Translations under genes and position numbers: made by a program
Shown: positions 21,356 to 36,300 of the stretch, piece after piece
How positions within the stretch are numbered: the stretch's first letter is position 1
How the letters are laid out: the number at the start of each line of letters is the position of its first letter
Origin: Takakia lepidozioides
Lineage: Eukaryota > Streptophyta > Takakiopsida > Takakiales > Takakiaceae
Assembly (NCBI GenBank): GCA_030704615.1
Contig: CM060732.1
Span: 496,001 to 560,000 of the forward strand
Reading direction: 5' to 3'
DNA: 64,000 nt
The notes under the pieces: model-generated
Database searches by the model: none
What the model saw: only the letters and a program-made list of their open reading frames with translations
Told to the model about the DNA's origin: nothing

Positions 21356-24300
21356 ATGGAAGGGGGCGGTGTGATGCGGAAGGGGATTCGGGTGAGGTCG
21401 TCGGAAGGGTATGAGTGGGAGAGAGATGAGAGACGGAAGAGGATGAAAGAGGAGGGGAGGGAAAGTGAGGTGTGGCGTGAGAGAGGGGGGGATGTGGTGG
21501 GATTGGATCCGTTGCGGGGTGATGATGAATTCAAACTGGTGGCGGAGGATGGAGCTGAGTCGGATAGAGCGTGGCAAAGGAGCGGAGATAGTGGAGATAG
21601 GACGAGGGAGGAGGAGAGTGAGCGAGGAGGTGAAAGGACGCAAATTGTTGATGCGGAGCTGGTACAGAGAGGGACACGGTTGAGTTCTGTAGAAGTTTGT
21701 GATCCTGAGAGGGATGGGAAGCGCAAGAGAGGCAGAGAGGAAGGCAGAGAGAATGGGTCGCAGGGCGATGGCCAGACGGATTCAGGACGCGATGGGATGA
21801 AGGGTGACTGTAATTCGGACGTGGCAAAGGTGGAAGAACGAGCTGATTGCGATAGAGCAGGTGACAGCGGTAAGGATAGGATGACGAACAAAGATTTTGA
21901 GAGACGAGGGCAGAGGATAGGCAGGGGAACGCGCTTCAGGTCCCCTGACGGCACGGACGGAGAGGATAGATGCAAGAGGATGAAGGAAGACAGCAGAGAG
22001 AACGGATTCCGAGGTGAAAGACAGATAGATCAAGGGTGTGATCGAATAAGAAACGATCGATTACGAGCCAAGGTGTGGAGCAGGGATCGAGAGAAAAGAC
22101 CGTATATAGAGAGGAACGGTTTCCGAGGAGAAAGAGTTGTGTTCAGGTCCCGACTACGAGATGGGGACTTAGAGAAGGGGCCATTGAGGAACAAGGAGAG
22201 AGAGATGGATTCGGAGAGTGCAAAAAAGCTGGAGCCACCAAAGGAGAAAGTTAGGGAGGAAAGGGCCCGAAAGTACCAACTGGAAGTGCTGGAGCAAGCT
22301 AAGGTGAAGAATACAATCGCCTTTTTGGAGACTGGCGCTGGCAAGACTCTCATTGCAGTTTTGCTCATGAAGTACAAGTACGAGATGATGCGCCAGGAGG
22401 GCAAACGAATGCTGGCTGTGTTCCTCGTGCCTAAGGTCCCTCTTGTATATCAGGTACTCTGATTCCCCCTATGTACCCATCCTGTATTTGCTTCTCAGGA
22501 CTTTATTCTCTCACACTGTACACTGTGTCTGTGAACAGCTGGCATTGCCACCACTGCAATGCCTCCCTTCCTCTCTGAATTCTCTGGTTGGGCTGGAGAC
22601 CAGTCTAAAGCTGGCAGGTTGTGTCGATATCAGGAACTGTGAGCTTATAACTTAGGTAGTACAGGTCAAGTTTTCAATGGCGTCGGAAGCATCTAGTCAT
22701 CTGACAATCAGACTATATGAGCTCAATGTATCCCAATGCCTCATGGTTGAGGCCCTTTGGGTTTCTGTCTTAAGCAATGAAACAGAAAGTTTTAGGTTCA
22801 AGGTGGTGACATGGAGGGAGAAGCAGCTTGGGAAGATGCTGGAGTAGTAAAACTTTTCTTTCTCTTGTGTCTAGTTCCATTATGAGTTTGATGTCTGGTT
22901 GATGGCTGTCACTGGGATCTTCAACTGCATTTATGCACCTGCTAACTACTTCGCTGTAACGCACAGCAAGCAGAGGTAATTCGCGATGGTACTGGATTCC
23001 ATGTAGGCCATTACTGTGGGGAGATGGGCCAAGACTTTTGGGATGCACGAAGGTGGCAACGAGAATTTGACACTAAAGATGTATGGCAAGTCTGATCTCT
23101 CCATACTCTTCTTCGGTGGGGTTCTCGCCTCTAGTATTTTTATGAGCTTACAATGAATTCCCAAAACATTTTATGTCGTCGTTGCTTATGCGTCGCAGAA
23201 GCTGTTCAAACTATGCTGTAAACACGACCTATCCATGAACTCTTTACGGATCGGATCAGTTTGCAAGGTGACAATGGTTAGACTGTGATGTGAGTGGATC
23301 TGCTGTCTGACTAGAAGGGTCGTTGTACGCAGGTCCTGGTGATGACTGCACAGATACTCCTAAACATTCTTAGGCACAGCATCGTGAGAATGGAGGCCAT
23401 TCACCTACTCATCTTGGATGAATGCCACCATGCTGTGAAAAAACATCCTTACTCATTGGTTATGTCGGAGTTCTATCACATTACTCCTAAGGAGAAAAGA
23501 CCATGTGTGTTTGGTATGACTGCATCTCCAGTAAATCTTAAAGGTATGCAACTACAGAAAATCTTTGAGTTGGGCTTGAGTGCAGCTTACTATATCCTTA
23601 TTTGAACCACAATTTACAGGGGGGAAAGGGAAGTACTGACGCTGCTGTACTCTCGTTGCGCACATGTGCTTCTCTGAGGGATTTGCATATTTGCAACCCA
23701 CCTGCTATGAAAACATTTGTAGCCGTTGGAGCTTACTGTACATGTCAAACTGTGAAGTCTGCTGGTAATTAAGCCCCTGCAACATAAGCTGTGTTGCTGG
23801 AGCAGGTGTGTCGAATCAAGAGGATTGTGCAATAAAAATCCGGAATCTGGAGAGCAAGCTGGACTGCATTGTGTGCACTATTAAGGATAGGAAAGAGCTG
23901 GAGAAGCATGTGCCTATGCCATCAGAGACAATGGTGGAGTATGATAAGCCAGTAACCCTTTGGTCACTGCGGGAGAAGATTAAGCAGATAGAAGCCACTG
24001 TGGAAGAAGCTGCCAACTCAAGTGCCAAGCGTAGCAAGTGGCGGTTCATGGGGGCGCGGGATGCGGGCTCTAAAGAAGAGTTGCGGCTTGTGTATGGTGT
24101 GTCTGAGAGGACTGAGAGTGATGGAGCAGCAAGTCTGGTACAGAAGCTGAGGGCTATAATGTATGCCCTTGATGAGCTTGGTCAATGGTGTGCCTATAAG
24201 GTGAAGAGATTTCCTTATTCAGCTGAATGCAAGTCTCAGGGTGAGAGTTTTAGTCCTGTATATTTTTTCAAGCTGGTGAGACATGCTTTAAATTGCTCAG

Positions 24301-27300
24301 AAAGCAACAGCTTGAGTTGAATTAGGAGCATTTCAACAGCTACAAGGTATGCATGTAAAAGGTTATGAGTGAGCAAGCTAGAGTATTTTGAAGAGGTCAA
24401 CAGTGGTTGCAGCACTTCCTGTGTCCCCTCACTAGCCTTGTTATGAACAAGAATGAAGAGGTGATACCAGTTGTGACAGTTGACTTCTCATGCCCCTCTT
24501 TTATTGGTGTCAAAGCGAAATGATGACAGAAGTTCCTTGCACTGTTCTCCTTAAAGTGTCAGCTTCAAACATTAACGCGTGGGGATAATCATTCATGGGG
24601 AAGAGGCCCTCCATAACTTGGTTTATGACATATCGGTGGATGTACAGGTGGCATTGAATTTTCTATTAAGCTTGCGAAACGACGAGAGAATCAACCATCA
24701 GCTGGATGTGAAATTCCAGGAGTCTTATCTCAAAGAGGTTAGTCTCCTACTACGCTGTAGTCTGAAAGAAGGAGCTGTTGGGAGTAAGGAAACAGGCGAG
24801 GATGAAAAGAGCCAAGGTGTCGAGGGTGAGAAGCGAGAAGAGCCTTCTGAAGTAGAGGATGGCGAGCTTCCAGACACTCAAGGTGAGGAGCACTGCCCTG
24901 AGCAGACTGTTTGATGACTGTTTCTAGATTTTCTTTGTGAGCAACTTTACAGGGTGAATATGTTGGTGTGACTCGATCATGTTGTGGTCTGTTTGATGAA
25001 TGTTTTTAGATCTCCCCTGTAATATGTAACGTGTGCCTCCACAAGTGAAGAGGCGGAGAGAGGAGAAGTAGGATAGCAGTTTCCTGTTATGTGGCGCATG
25101 GATTTCTAGTAATCCCCACTATGGTTGTCATTGCAGTGGTTTCTGGGGGTGCACATGAGGATGAAATTCTTGGAGCAGCTGTAGCAGATGGTAAAGTGAC
25201 ACCCAAGGTGCAGTCATTGATCAAGATTTTACTTGGGTACCAACACACTGATGACTTCCGAGCTATCATTTTTGTGGAGCGTGTGGTTGCAGCCTTGATT
25301 CTTCCTAAGGTACATCTTCAAATTTGATGGCACTTTCCAGCAGTCCTTAATAGCCATTTATTTAATTTTCTTCTGAGCAGGAAACTCAATGAAGTTCAAG
25401 AGAAACCGCTGCAATAGAGATCTACCCAATCATTACAGTATCTTTGCAGGGTAGAGCTGGGATTGCCTCTGTTGTAGCAATAACCCCACATGCATTGGCA
25501 AACCTCAAGGCCTATATTGCATTCTGAAAGACACTACTGTAAGCAATGGCATTGTCTTTGCACAAAGCTCTAGCTGCTGAAAGGAACTCCCACTCGCTTA
25601 TGGATGTAATCGCCTCGGACCCTAGTAGTGAACACGATGAGAGCTCGTCCTGATAATCTTGAATAGTTCACAATGATGTCTGGTACCTTTAGATATCATC
25701 GCCATCATGAAATTGCAATTGCATGGTCGCCGTCGGGATGGAATGGTCATGAACCTCATGCTGGACTTGAATGATAATTTTGCCAAATAGAATGGAAGGG
25801 TGTGTAAGCCAACTGGATCCGCTTTTGTATTCTCCTGGCAACACTCCCCTATCCAAGTGCCCACTGTTTCTATCAATGATTCGGAGGATCCAAGTGTGGC
25901 AATGATGACAAAGTTAATTGCATCCATAAAGCTGTCTGTGCTGATGAAGAAAATAGTGGCATCACATATGGTTCCAAGGCACATAGCAACCTGGGTTTCC
26001 ATCGAGCATTTTTGGGGCTGGGTACAACTCACTCTTCTGAATCGCAAAAATATGTTTTCCTGAGCTTTTGGAGCCAAACTTCGAACACTGTTTTCCTTGC
26101 CACCTTCTTGTGTTTTACCGCCGTTTCTGCTAGTCAGTAGGATTATGACCTTGGACATATGTTTTAGTTCATTGTTGCATGATGTCCGTCGACAAGTGAT
26201 TCACTTGTATTCACTTGAGGATTCACCTGATTAGATCCTCCAACTTACAGATTGAACCTGTGTCATATTGGCTGAAGATACATGATGTGGAAACGATGGA
26301 ATTTTGCAGGTCTTTGCAGAGTTGCCATCACTGAAGTTTGTGAAGTGTGCCAGTTTGATAGGCCACAACAACAACCAGGACATGCGGACGCGACAGATGC
26401 AGGAGACTATCTCCAAGTTCCGAGATGGACGGGTGTGGTTATCTCCTTTGTTTACTGTGGCTTTGCTGCCTGCATTCATTGTTTGGATCATATGTGGCAG
26501 GCCTGATTACCGTTTGGATTACTAGGTGGTCTCTGATGACAAAGGCCTTAACTCAATTGCATACTTGAGCTAAGGCCACTGTGATCAGTGATGACCTAGT
26601 AGCCCACCTGGGGACTTGGTCTTTCCGCAAGGCTTCTGCGCCAGGCACTTCTGAGTTCCTGGGTTATCCAGGTTTGGGCCTTCATCAAGTGGGTATCCCT
26701 GTGTCGCCTCGAACATTTTTCAAGTGCAGATTGGATATGCACCGCTGTCTGCCTGTGGCTGTGCCCTTGTCTGCACAGCTAATGAGTTTGAGAAAGACTC
26801 TGTAGTACTCCATCTCTGATTTACAGTCTTGGAACCAGTGAAGTGTTAGTGATTAACTACACAATGAGAGGAACACTTCCAGAAAGGTTGGTTCCAAATT
26901 GAGGTTTATTTAAAGGAATCTGTAGTGCACATGATCCCTATGGGAGACGTGTTCTTCCTTTCAAAACCTTGATCCTCAGGTGGATCAAATGGTAGTTAGC
27001 AGACTTGTCGGATGTCCAACTACTACTCAGGATGGATACCACCAAATCTCCACCGACATGAAATGTTCACATCAGAGGGGGATGGTAGACTGCATCTTTT
27101 TATAATTTGTTTTTTTTCGACGGGTGAAAAAAGATGAAGGATGTGGTAAGGCTGATTGCATTGCGAGCAGAGTAGAGCAAGTCAATTCTGTGATGCTCAT
27201 GGTTGGTCCTGAGGTTGAAAGTTGGTTGAGCTAGGTGACATTGCTGGTGGCAACAAGCGTGGCAGAAGAGGGATTAGATATCCGCCAGTGCAATGTGGTA

Positions 27301-30300
27301 ATCCGCTTTGATCTCGCCAAGACTGTATTAGCTTACATTCAGTCACGTGGTCGTGCACGGAAGCCTGGTTCAGATTACATCCTGATGCTTGAGAGGTATG
27401 TCTTATTTCAGTGGCCTTACATGGTGAAAAGTGAAGTCATAGAAGACGACAGTTTTGGATGTTAAACACAATTTTTGCAGTCCAGGAGCATTGATGTTGA
27501 AAGTGAGCCAGAAGGAAGGAAATTGTATTTGGACTGGTTGATGTGTATTCTCATGACTTGTGTCGAATATGGAAAGAGGTTAATCTAGCTAGTGAAGGCA
27601 AACTTCAGCACTATGTGCAGCTGTCCATGTCTGTACTGGGGCTTGCGTGACAAAGTGCGAAGACATGCTGACAAAGTGTTCGAGATACCTGTGTCTTGTT
27701 CATAGCTCTTAACAATGTGAAATGTCCCTCCTTGTGCTTGCCATATATGTGTTTGACCATTATCTAGTTGCTTCATCATAGGATCATGGACCAACTTAGT
27801 CTCTGGACCCCCATTTCTAAGTAAAATTTCCAACCTCACGAACCAGTCCATTGTAAGGCCAGATTGTGTTGCTTTCTAGGATAAGAGATGTTTAGGATAC
27901 AGCCATCACATGTGATGGGAATTAGCTTCACTTGGAAATGGACCAGTGGTGATACTTGGCTCCTGAACAATCACCTCACCTTTATCTTCTTAGACTGTAT
28001 GCCTCCCAGTCAGTCTAGTGTCAGAGTTCTATCTAGCTTGGCCTGCCCTCTTGTCTCTGCTATGTGTTTCCTGATTCCCCTAGCTCTATTAAGTTGTGTT
28101 GTCCTCTTTTGATTTTGCTTCCTTTTGAATAGCCTCGACATTCTCCAGTTCACTCAATCAGTTGCCTCTAGAGAACTACTGTGCTCTGGGCAAGTTCATT
28201 ATCATCTGAAAAGCAACAAATGTCCTCTTTGAACAGGGGAAATTCTGCACATCAGGCGTTCTTACGTAATGCACGGAACAGTGAAGAAACCTTACGGAAA
28301 GAAGCAATTGAAAGAACGGATTTGGGGTACTACAGGGAGGCTGCAATTCTGGCCTCTGTTGAAGTTGGGGAAGGAGAGATATATCAGGTGCCAAGCACAG
28401 GGGCAGTGGTGAGCATGAATTCTGCTGTTGGTCTTATTCACTTCTATTGCACCCAGCTCCCCAGTGACAGGTATTTTTTCCTCTTGTTGTGCCCTTTCTC
28501 TGAACATGGTGTACTGTTTGGAAGACTTTCTGTGCATTGAAAGTCAACTATCCCGAGATTTTGGAGTTCTACAAACACTGCATCTGTTCTTAGAAAGTTC
28601 TACACGTTGAGTCCACTTGACAACTCCGCTGTGGACACCGTCGTTTTGTTGTTGTCTCTTAACCTGTGTTTATCTCAATTCAGAAACCTCATAGACACTG
28701 CACTGTACTGGTTCTGAAATATCTCACCTTATTATGGGGTCATCGCTGGAAACCTTTGGTGGCGCTAAAATGGCATGGTTGGACTTTTCTAGGTACTCAA
28801 TCCTGAAACCCGAATTCATAATTGACAAGCATGAAAAGGAGGGGGGTGTTGTCAAGTACTCTTGCAAGCTGCAGCTGCCGTGCAATGCCCCTTTGGAGAC
28901 CCTTGAGGGCCCCATCCGTACTTCCTTCAAAGATGCCCAGCAGGTGGAGTTAACTGTAGCAGACTTTAGATTCTGCATTAAGGTTGCATTGGGTTAGTAG
29001 AATAGATTGCTTTCAGTGGAGTCCAAGTCCTGCCTTATGTTCATAGTCATTGCATGGCCATAGAGTTTTGCAGAGCCAATATTGTTGTTGTGACATGTAC
29101 CCTGAGTCATTGCTCCAATTTGTGCTGGGTTTATAAGCCATTGTGTGCCAGCATCTGGCAAATTTAAGGGGCTTGAAACTTCCCGGAAGTGGAGAGTTTA
29201 TTGGGATACATCTCACTTCAAGCTCTTAGCCATATCTATGAACCGTACCCTCCAGTGTCATCCTCTCAATGATCGTCCACCTAGAATGTACTCCCAAGAC
29301 GTTGTCTGCCGTAGCCTTGATTGATGACCATCCACATAGAAGTAGTCTCATGGGATTGGTGGGGTAAAATGCACTTTGACAACAAGAGCCTGCCATGACT
29401 CTTCCCTAACTCTTGAGTTTTTATGTTTACATGTAGCACAGGCTTCAACTGTTATGGTCTTCCTCATGTCAGATGTTTCAATGGTGAGACAGGATAAGAG
29501 AGATGAATGGATTGTGAACTATCTGTAAATTATCCTACTTGCATGCAGTGATCGCTGAGGTTGTGTTATTTCTGCCGCAGGCTGTGTGTCTTGATGCATG
29601 CAGGAAACTCCATGAAATGGGGGCTTTCACAGATATGCTTCTGCCAGACAAGGGAAGTGGTGAAGAGACAGAAAAGGTGGAAGGAGGTGAGGAGGGGGAG
29701 CCTCTTCCTGGTACAGCTCGTCATAGAGAATACTATCCTGAAGGCGTGGCTGAAATCTTGAAGGTGAGGCACAGTTTGGACTCTGGCAACTGAACTGAAT
29801 CTGGTTGCTGGAAGGGCATTTGGGTTCTAGTTGTGGCAATTATATGTTCATATGGCCAATTAATGGCCAATTATATGTTCATACCATTATAGAGGTGGCA
29901 ATTGCTTGGTTTTTGGGCTCCTCTATGCTGAGATGAAAAGCAAGGGGCCCCATGAATATTGCACCCACGGATGGATGGATTCAGCATTTTCATTGTGTAG
30001 GAGATGTCATGTTCTTGCCCTCAAAAAATACATCTCAAAAGGCCAAGTGTCATTTCTCGCCTGTTTCAGGCTTTTCTCTAATCATCTTCACAGTGTTGAA
30101 AAACTTCTTGGATGCTGGTGATCTGCAGGGTGATTGGTTAGTAGGTGGGAAAGAAAGCGAGACAGATGAAAACAGCAATGTGTCGCTGTTCATGTACAAG
30201 GTTTGCTGTGAAAATGTTGGCACCTCTAAGGATCTTCTCTTGACCGAAACTTATGATTTTGCGATCCTATTTGGCCAGGAGCTAGATGCAGAGGTCAGCT

Positions 30301-33300
30301 GCCACCCATTGATCTGATTTCATGTAATTTCTTGTTCTGACCCCTTATGCTTCTTATTGACACCTGGCTGATAGTGCAACTGGAAGATTCAGATGAACTG
30401 AGAGAGGAGAGAGACATGAGATGTATCCAGAATAAACCTACGTCAAATTGCAGAATCTGATAAAAACAATGGGCACACATATTATTACCGTTTGAAGCTT
30501 TATGGGCACAAATGAAAACTCAGGTTGTAATTTGTAGTGTCTTATGGTGGTATGCAGGTGCTGACCATGAGCATGGATCTCTTTGTTGCTCGCACCATGA
30601 CAACAAAAGCATCCCTTACTTTGTGTGGCCCTATTGATTTGAGATTCAGTCAGGTTCCGTTTTCACTCTGACTTTCTATTGATGTATTGTGCTCCTTGTT
30701 TCATGAGAGAATGAGAAGACTGGGGACATGGGATTGTGCATTGCCAACCAGTGTAACAATCCTCATGTTGGCGTCATTGTTGTGATGAAGATTTTCTCTA
30801 CCCTTCATCAAACAGCAAATGACAATACTGGTTCTTGCATTGCTGATGGCACTGTTGTACTTTTTGGGTTCTGCACTTATTCCAGCAATTGCTCCCAGAA
30901 AATTCACATACTGGGGAATGTATGGTAGCGGATTCATTGCAGCTACTAGCGCTGCAGTACGTGGAATCATCAAGTTCCACTGTGCCAATGAAAAGATTGT
31001 AATGTTGTGGGGCCACTGTAAAATTATTCAAAGGCCAGATGGAGGTGGAGGCCCTTGTTTAACGCATTTTCTTGGTCCCTCACCTATATGCCAAGTTTGA
31101 GACTAAATGGATCACAATGCCATGCAGCCCCTTTGTACGTGAAAACATGGGTGTTGTCGTTGTAGTTTTTAATCGAACCCTGTAATGTACCCACTTTCTA
31201 TCATCTTGATTGAAAGTCAGTCGGATTCATTCAATCTGTAGCTGGCCTGTTATGCTGTAATGAGGTGAATCCGGATTCTTGATGTGGCCTCGATGTCGAT
31301 TTCCTCCTGCTCTGGAGGTGGATGCAACATCTTTATCTTTGGATCATGCTCAAATCTAACCTAACCCTTGTCAGATATGCATTTATTGCAGTGGGACAAC
31401 ATGATTTGAGTCTCTTCATTTTTGGAGTTTAATAACAAATCTGGTCTGTGGCACTGGTTCCACAGCTGAGTTCCCTGAAGAGTTTCCATGTGCGACTTAT
31501 GAGCATTGTCCTGGATGTGGATGTGGAGCCTGCCACAACTCCCTGGGATCCAATCAAGGCTTATCTTTTTGTCCCTGTGTTGGACAAACCTGCTTTTGAT
31601 ACTTCGAATATGATTGATTGGCCCCTTGTTGAGCAAATATTGGCAACAGATGCCTGGTCCAATCCTCTGCAACGTGCACGGCCCGATGTGTACTTGGGGA
31701 CAGATGAACGGGCTCTTGGAGGTGATCGCAGAGAGTACGGATTTGGAAAGCTACGCTATGGTTTAGCCTTTGGGCAAAAGGCACATCCAACCTATGGAAT
31801 TCGAGGTGCAGTAGCCCAATTTGATATAGTCAGATATACAAGTTTACTCCCTTCCCGGGACATAGTGGAATCAGAAAAAGTGCAGGAAGTTGCGCCGGAA
31901 GGAAAGCTGCTTTTGGCGGAAGGTGTAGTTGCTATTGAGGGGCTGGTCGGGAAAATTGTCACTGCAATTCACTCAGGAAAAAGGTTTTATGTGGATTCAG
32001 TGCGTTTTGACATGAGTTCAGACAGTTCCTTTCCCCGGAAGGATGGCTACTTGGGTCCCCTGGAGTACACTTCATATGCTGACTACTACAAGCAGAAGTG
32101 AGTTTGATGACCGATCCCATGTTACATGCAAGATGTGTGTAATGTAGATGCTATCAAATATTAGCATATTTGGTTGTGTAGTGGTCTGACAGGGCTGAAT
32201 TCATTCTGTAAAGATATACTTAAAAGCTACTGCATTTGCATGGTTTGATTTCGTATGCAGAAAACATCAGTGAAACAGTGTGCCATGGTTGTCCATGAGG
32301 TGATTGTTGTGCCCGTACTGGTGGACAATCACTGCACAAATGTACCAATATATTTTGACGATCCCTTGGTTGGATGTGTTTGCAAACAGTCATCTTATTC
32401 TGTTCTCAGTCTGTGCGGTCTTATCTGACTTGAAGAATTTATGTGGGTCAGAGTTCTTTTATAGAGATGAAAGGCTCTGGTAATAAACTTATTTGTGGTA
32501 ACCATGAAACTAATTTATCCAGGTATGGAGTTGAGTTGGTTTGTAAAACGCAACCCCTCCTCAGGGGCCGTGGTGTTTCTCACTGCAAGAATCTACTTTC
32601 ACCTCGTTTCGAAACTTCTGATGGTATGTATGGTGCTACCTAGCGTGTTACACCTCTTATTATTCCTGTCCTCAGAACCCAGCTAGAATTCCCAGGTTGT
32701 TTGTGTAAAGATTTTATGATGATGTAGTGTTGCTGAATCGCTCCAGCTTCGGCATATGTAGGAGCCATGCAGAATTTTACGATTGTTAGTTTTTTGCCAG
32801 AAGTAGGTACATCGGGGGTTACGTTTGTCCAGTATTGGGAAATGGTTAGGGAGCATGTTGTGAGAGAACATACTAACGGTGTTAACCCCCAGTGTGTATG
32901 AAACTCCAAATTGCCGTGTTGCTCGTTATAAGGAATTTAGATTTGATGTATGCGCCGGCTCAAGGGATTGTTGACAGAGAGGCAGATAGAGAGACTCTTG
33001 GTAAAATTTGTGATGCACTTCAGGTGGGACACCCGGTTCACAGGAGGCATTAGACAAAACATATTATGTTATGTTGCCTCCAGAGTTGTGCCTTGTGCAC
33101 TCTCTTCCTGGACCCTTGGTGAGGGGTGCACAGCGTCTACCTTCAGTCATGAGGAGGGTGGAGAGCATGTTGCTCGCAATCCAACTCAAACACCAAATAG
33201 CCTTCCCCATTGCTGCTATCAAGGTCTGGTTGCTTGCACTCTTGTTTTGATAAGGTAGTTGAAACAGTGAACCATGTATAGGGCTTCGACACTCTTCATC

Positions 33301-36300
33301 TGCCACTTCCAGACTCTTGTGGATATGGAAAGCTTCAAGCCTGCCTGGTGGGTGAGTGATCTAATAGCTTGCTAATTTAGTACTGCCCTTCAAGCTAGCT
33401 AAGTCATATGGAATAAATTGCAATTCTGTGCTAGCCTAGCAAACATTCACAACAGTATTTGGAGCTTGACCTATTTCAGACTGACTGTCCTAGAATATTA
33501 GTTTCTGTGGTTGTCTCATTTGCGCTCTGCGTAGAGACTGCTCATACGAATATCACTATTTTCCAGGTATGTGGCGATCAGTTAACCTACATAAACGGCT
33601 ACAGTTTGCCTGTTCTGTTTATGTTTTGTCTTGTCATTGCTTTGTTTCAATATCATCCTTCCTTTGCAGGTTCTAGAGGCATTGACAGCGGCCTCTTGTC
33701 AGGAGACCTTCAGTTACGAGCGGGCGGAGTTGCTAGGTGATGCATATTTGAAGTGGGTAGTCAGCCGCCGGCTGTTCCTGAAGTATCCTAGCAAACATGA
33801 GGGGCAGCTCACTCGTATGCGACAGCAGACTGTTAGTAATTCTGTACTCTACCAGTACGCCTTGGAAAAGGGGCTTCAGAGTTACATTCAAGCTGACCGG
33901 TTTGCGCCCTCCCGGTGGGCAGCACCAGGTGTGCCTCCTGTATTTGACGAAGATACGAAGGACGGGGAAGAGACTGAGAAAAAAGAGCACCTTAACAAAG
34001 AGGAACAGGAGGGAGAGGAAGGAGAGATTTCAACAGTTGTAGAGCAACTGGATGACGATATAAGCAATATGGAAGATGGAGAAATTGAGGGTGACTCAAG
34101 TGCCTACCGGGTACTCTCAAGTAAGACATTGGCAGACGTAGTTGAGGCCTTCATTGGGATTTATTATGTGGAAGGTGGACAGGATGCCGCCACACACTTA
34201 ATGAACTGGATAGGTATACCTGTCGAGTTTGACACTGCAGAGGGGGAGCAGGCACAAGCCGGCTGCGAAGTGCCAGAATCAGTGTTGCGGAGCATTGACT
34301 TCACCGGGTTAGAGGCTTCAATGGGTTATCCATTCCGAGAGAGGAGTTTATTGGTGGAAGCTATAACACATGCTTCACGCCCTTCTTCTGGGGTGCCCTG
34401 TTACCAACGGCTGGAGTTTGTGGGGGATGCTGTGCTTGACCACCTCATCACAAAACATCTGTTCTTCAGCTACACCGATCTGCCCCCTGGGCGTCTGACT
34501 GACTTGAGGGCTGCTGCTGTTAACAATGAGAATTTTGCACGTGTTGCAGTGAAGCATAAGTTCCACCTCCATTTACGGCATGGGTCTACTGCCCTCGAAA
34601 CTCAGGTGATTTTACCCACCTGGAACCCCAGATCTCTCCATCCCTCTACAGCACAGTTCTGCCACAATTCTTTCATGTTTCATATGAATGTTAGATGCAG
34701 TTTGGCATGGGTATGGTGCAGATACCTTCTAGAACTCTTGAGCAAATGATGAGTGGAGGGGTGATGCCTGACCTAAATTTTTCGTATTCACCAAGTGACC
34801 CCCCCTCAGCGACCAGCTGATTGACACATTCAGGCAACTGTATTGTCTTGCAGATCCGTGATTTTGTGAAAGACATACAAACTGAGCTGGATAAGCCTGG
34901 TGTGAATTCTTTTGGGTTAGGAGATTTCAAGGCCCCAAAAGTCCTGGGGGACATTTTGGAGTCCATAGCAGGCTCGATTTTCCTGGACACGGGCTTGGAC
35001 ACCGATAAAGTCTGGGAGGTGAGTTCTTTACCTTCATCTTTTGCATTCATTGACTTGACAACTCTCTACCTATTCTCTGCAGTGTAAATGCTCAAGGAGA
35101 CTCCATAGCTGTGGCCACGGTTGGTGCTGATTTTGGGGCAGATTTGACATGAATATGTCTAAAACAGAGAAGTACTTGTACCAGGGCAACTGTAAGTGAT
35201 GGCAGAGGGAGCCCTTTTTGCAGGACATGCGAAAGTGAAACTGTAATTAGTGACAAGTCCAAGTCCCACGGACCCTTTTTCCTCTTTTGAGTGTCATGAC
35301 ATCATTCTCAAACCCTTGCTACTTTGTCCAAGCTGTGGGTGGATATGCTACTATTTGGCTGCAGCAAGCGCAAAACTTTTTTATGCTCAATTGAGCTAGG
35401 CACCAGATACTGTGGTGTTTGTAAGGTCACTGTGAGTTTGTATGCAGGTGTTTGAACCATTGTTGCAGCCAATGGTGACACCTGAGACCTTGCCCATGCA
35501 TCCAGTGCGAGAGCTCCAGGAGCGTTGCCAGCAGCAAGCAGAGGGACTTGAGTACAAGGCCACTCGAGCAGGTAATGTGGCTACTGTGGAAGTGTATGTG
35601 GATGGTGTACAGATCGGCTCTGCACAAAATGCCCAGAAGAAAATGGCTCAGAAGCTGGCCGCTCGGAATGCACTCGTGATTTTGAAGGAGAAAGAGGTTA
35701 TCAGAGAACAAGCCGCCAAGGTAGCTGCTAGTGAACCAGGAGATGCTAGTGCAGGCAGATCCAACAAAAATGGAAGTGTCCCATTTACACGTCAAGCTCT
35801 GAATGACATTTGCTTGAAAAGGCAGTGGCCCATGCCGCAGTACAAGTATGTTTCCTTGAGTGAAGTCTTCTCTGTTGTGTTGCATAAATGTTTAGCCATG
35901 GGTTGTTAATTGTTCTGTTTCTACTCTCATCTTGAGCTATCCAAGAAGAAGGTTGACTCCTGCCGAAGCTAGCATAATTTAATGGTGTCATTCCACCCCG
36001 AAGGACCTACTACCTTCCATTTGGAAGGTGGACACCTTCTAATGGCGTAACCGGCGGAATGTGGTTGCCCAAACCTCTCCCAAGGACACATAAGTTTTCA
36101 GGTTAGGTGTCTGGTTGACCAAGCGAACCCCTTTTATAGCTGGGTTGGCTATAATGGCAACATACACCTATGTGGCTTTGAACCCACGACCACTTGTAAG
36201 GCGGTCTTTTGCCCTATCCACTGGGTCATCTGTTGGATGATGCTTGAACTATCCACCATGACAGGAGGGGAATGTTTTGTAGATTACATCAATGAAAGCT

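Noticed and set aside
21247-21975. Minus-strand Ser/Pro/Leu-rich frame
   Set aside because: Shadow of the Arg/Glu-rich first exon of DCL1.
30279-30580. Functional miR162 target site in DCL1
   Set aside because: Only the 5' half of the target is similar; the seed-pairing half does not match.
33045-33060. DCL1 exon 16 starting at the AG nearest to GAGGCATTAGAC
   Set aside because: That join is out of phase with exon 15; the upstream acceptor at 33022-33023 restores the frame and conserved residues.
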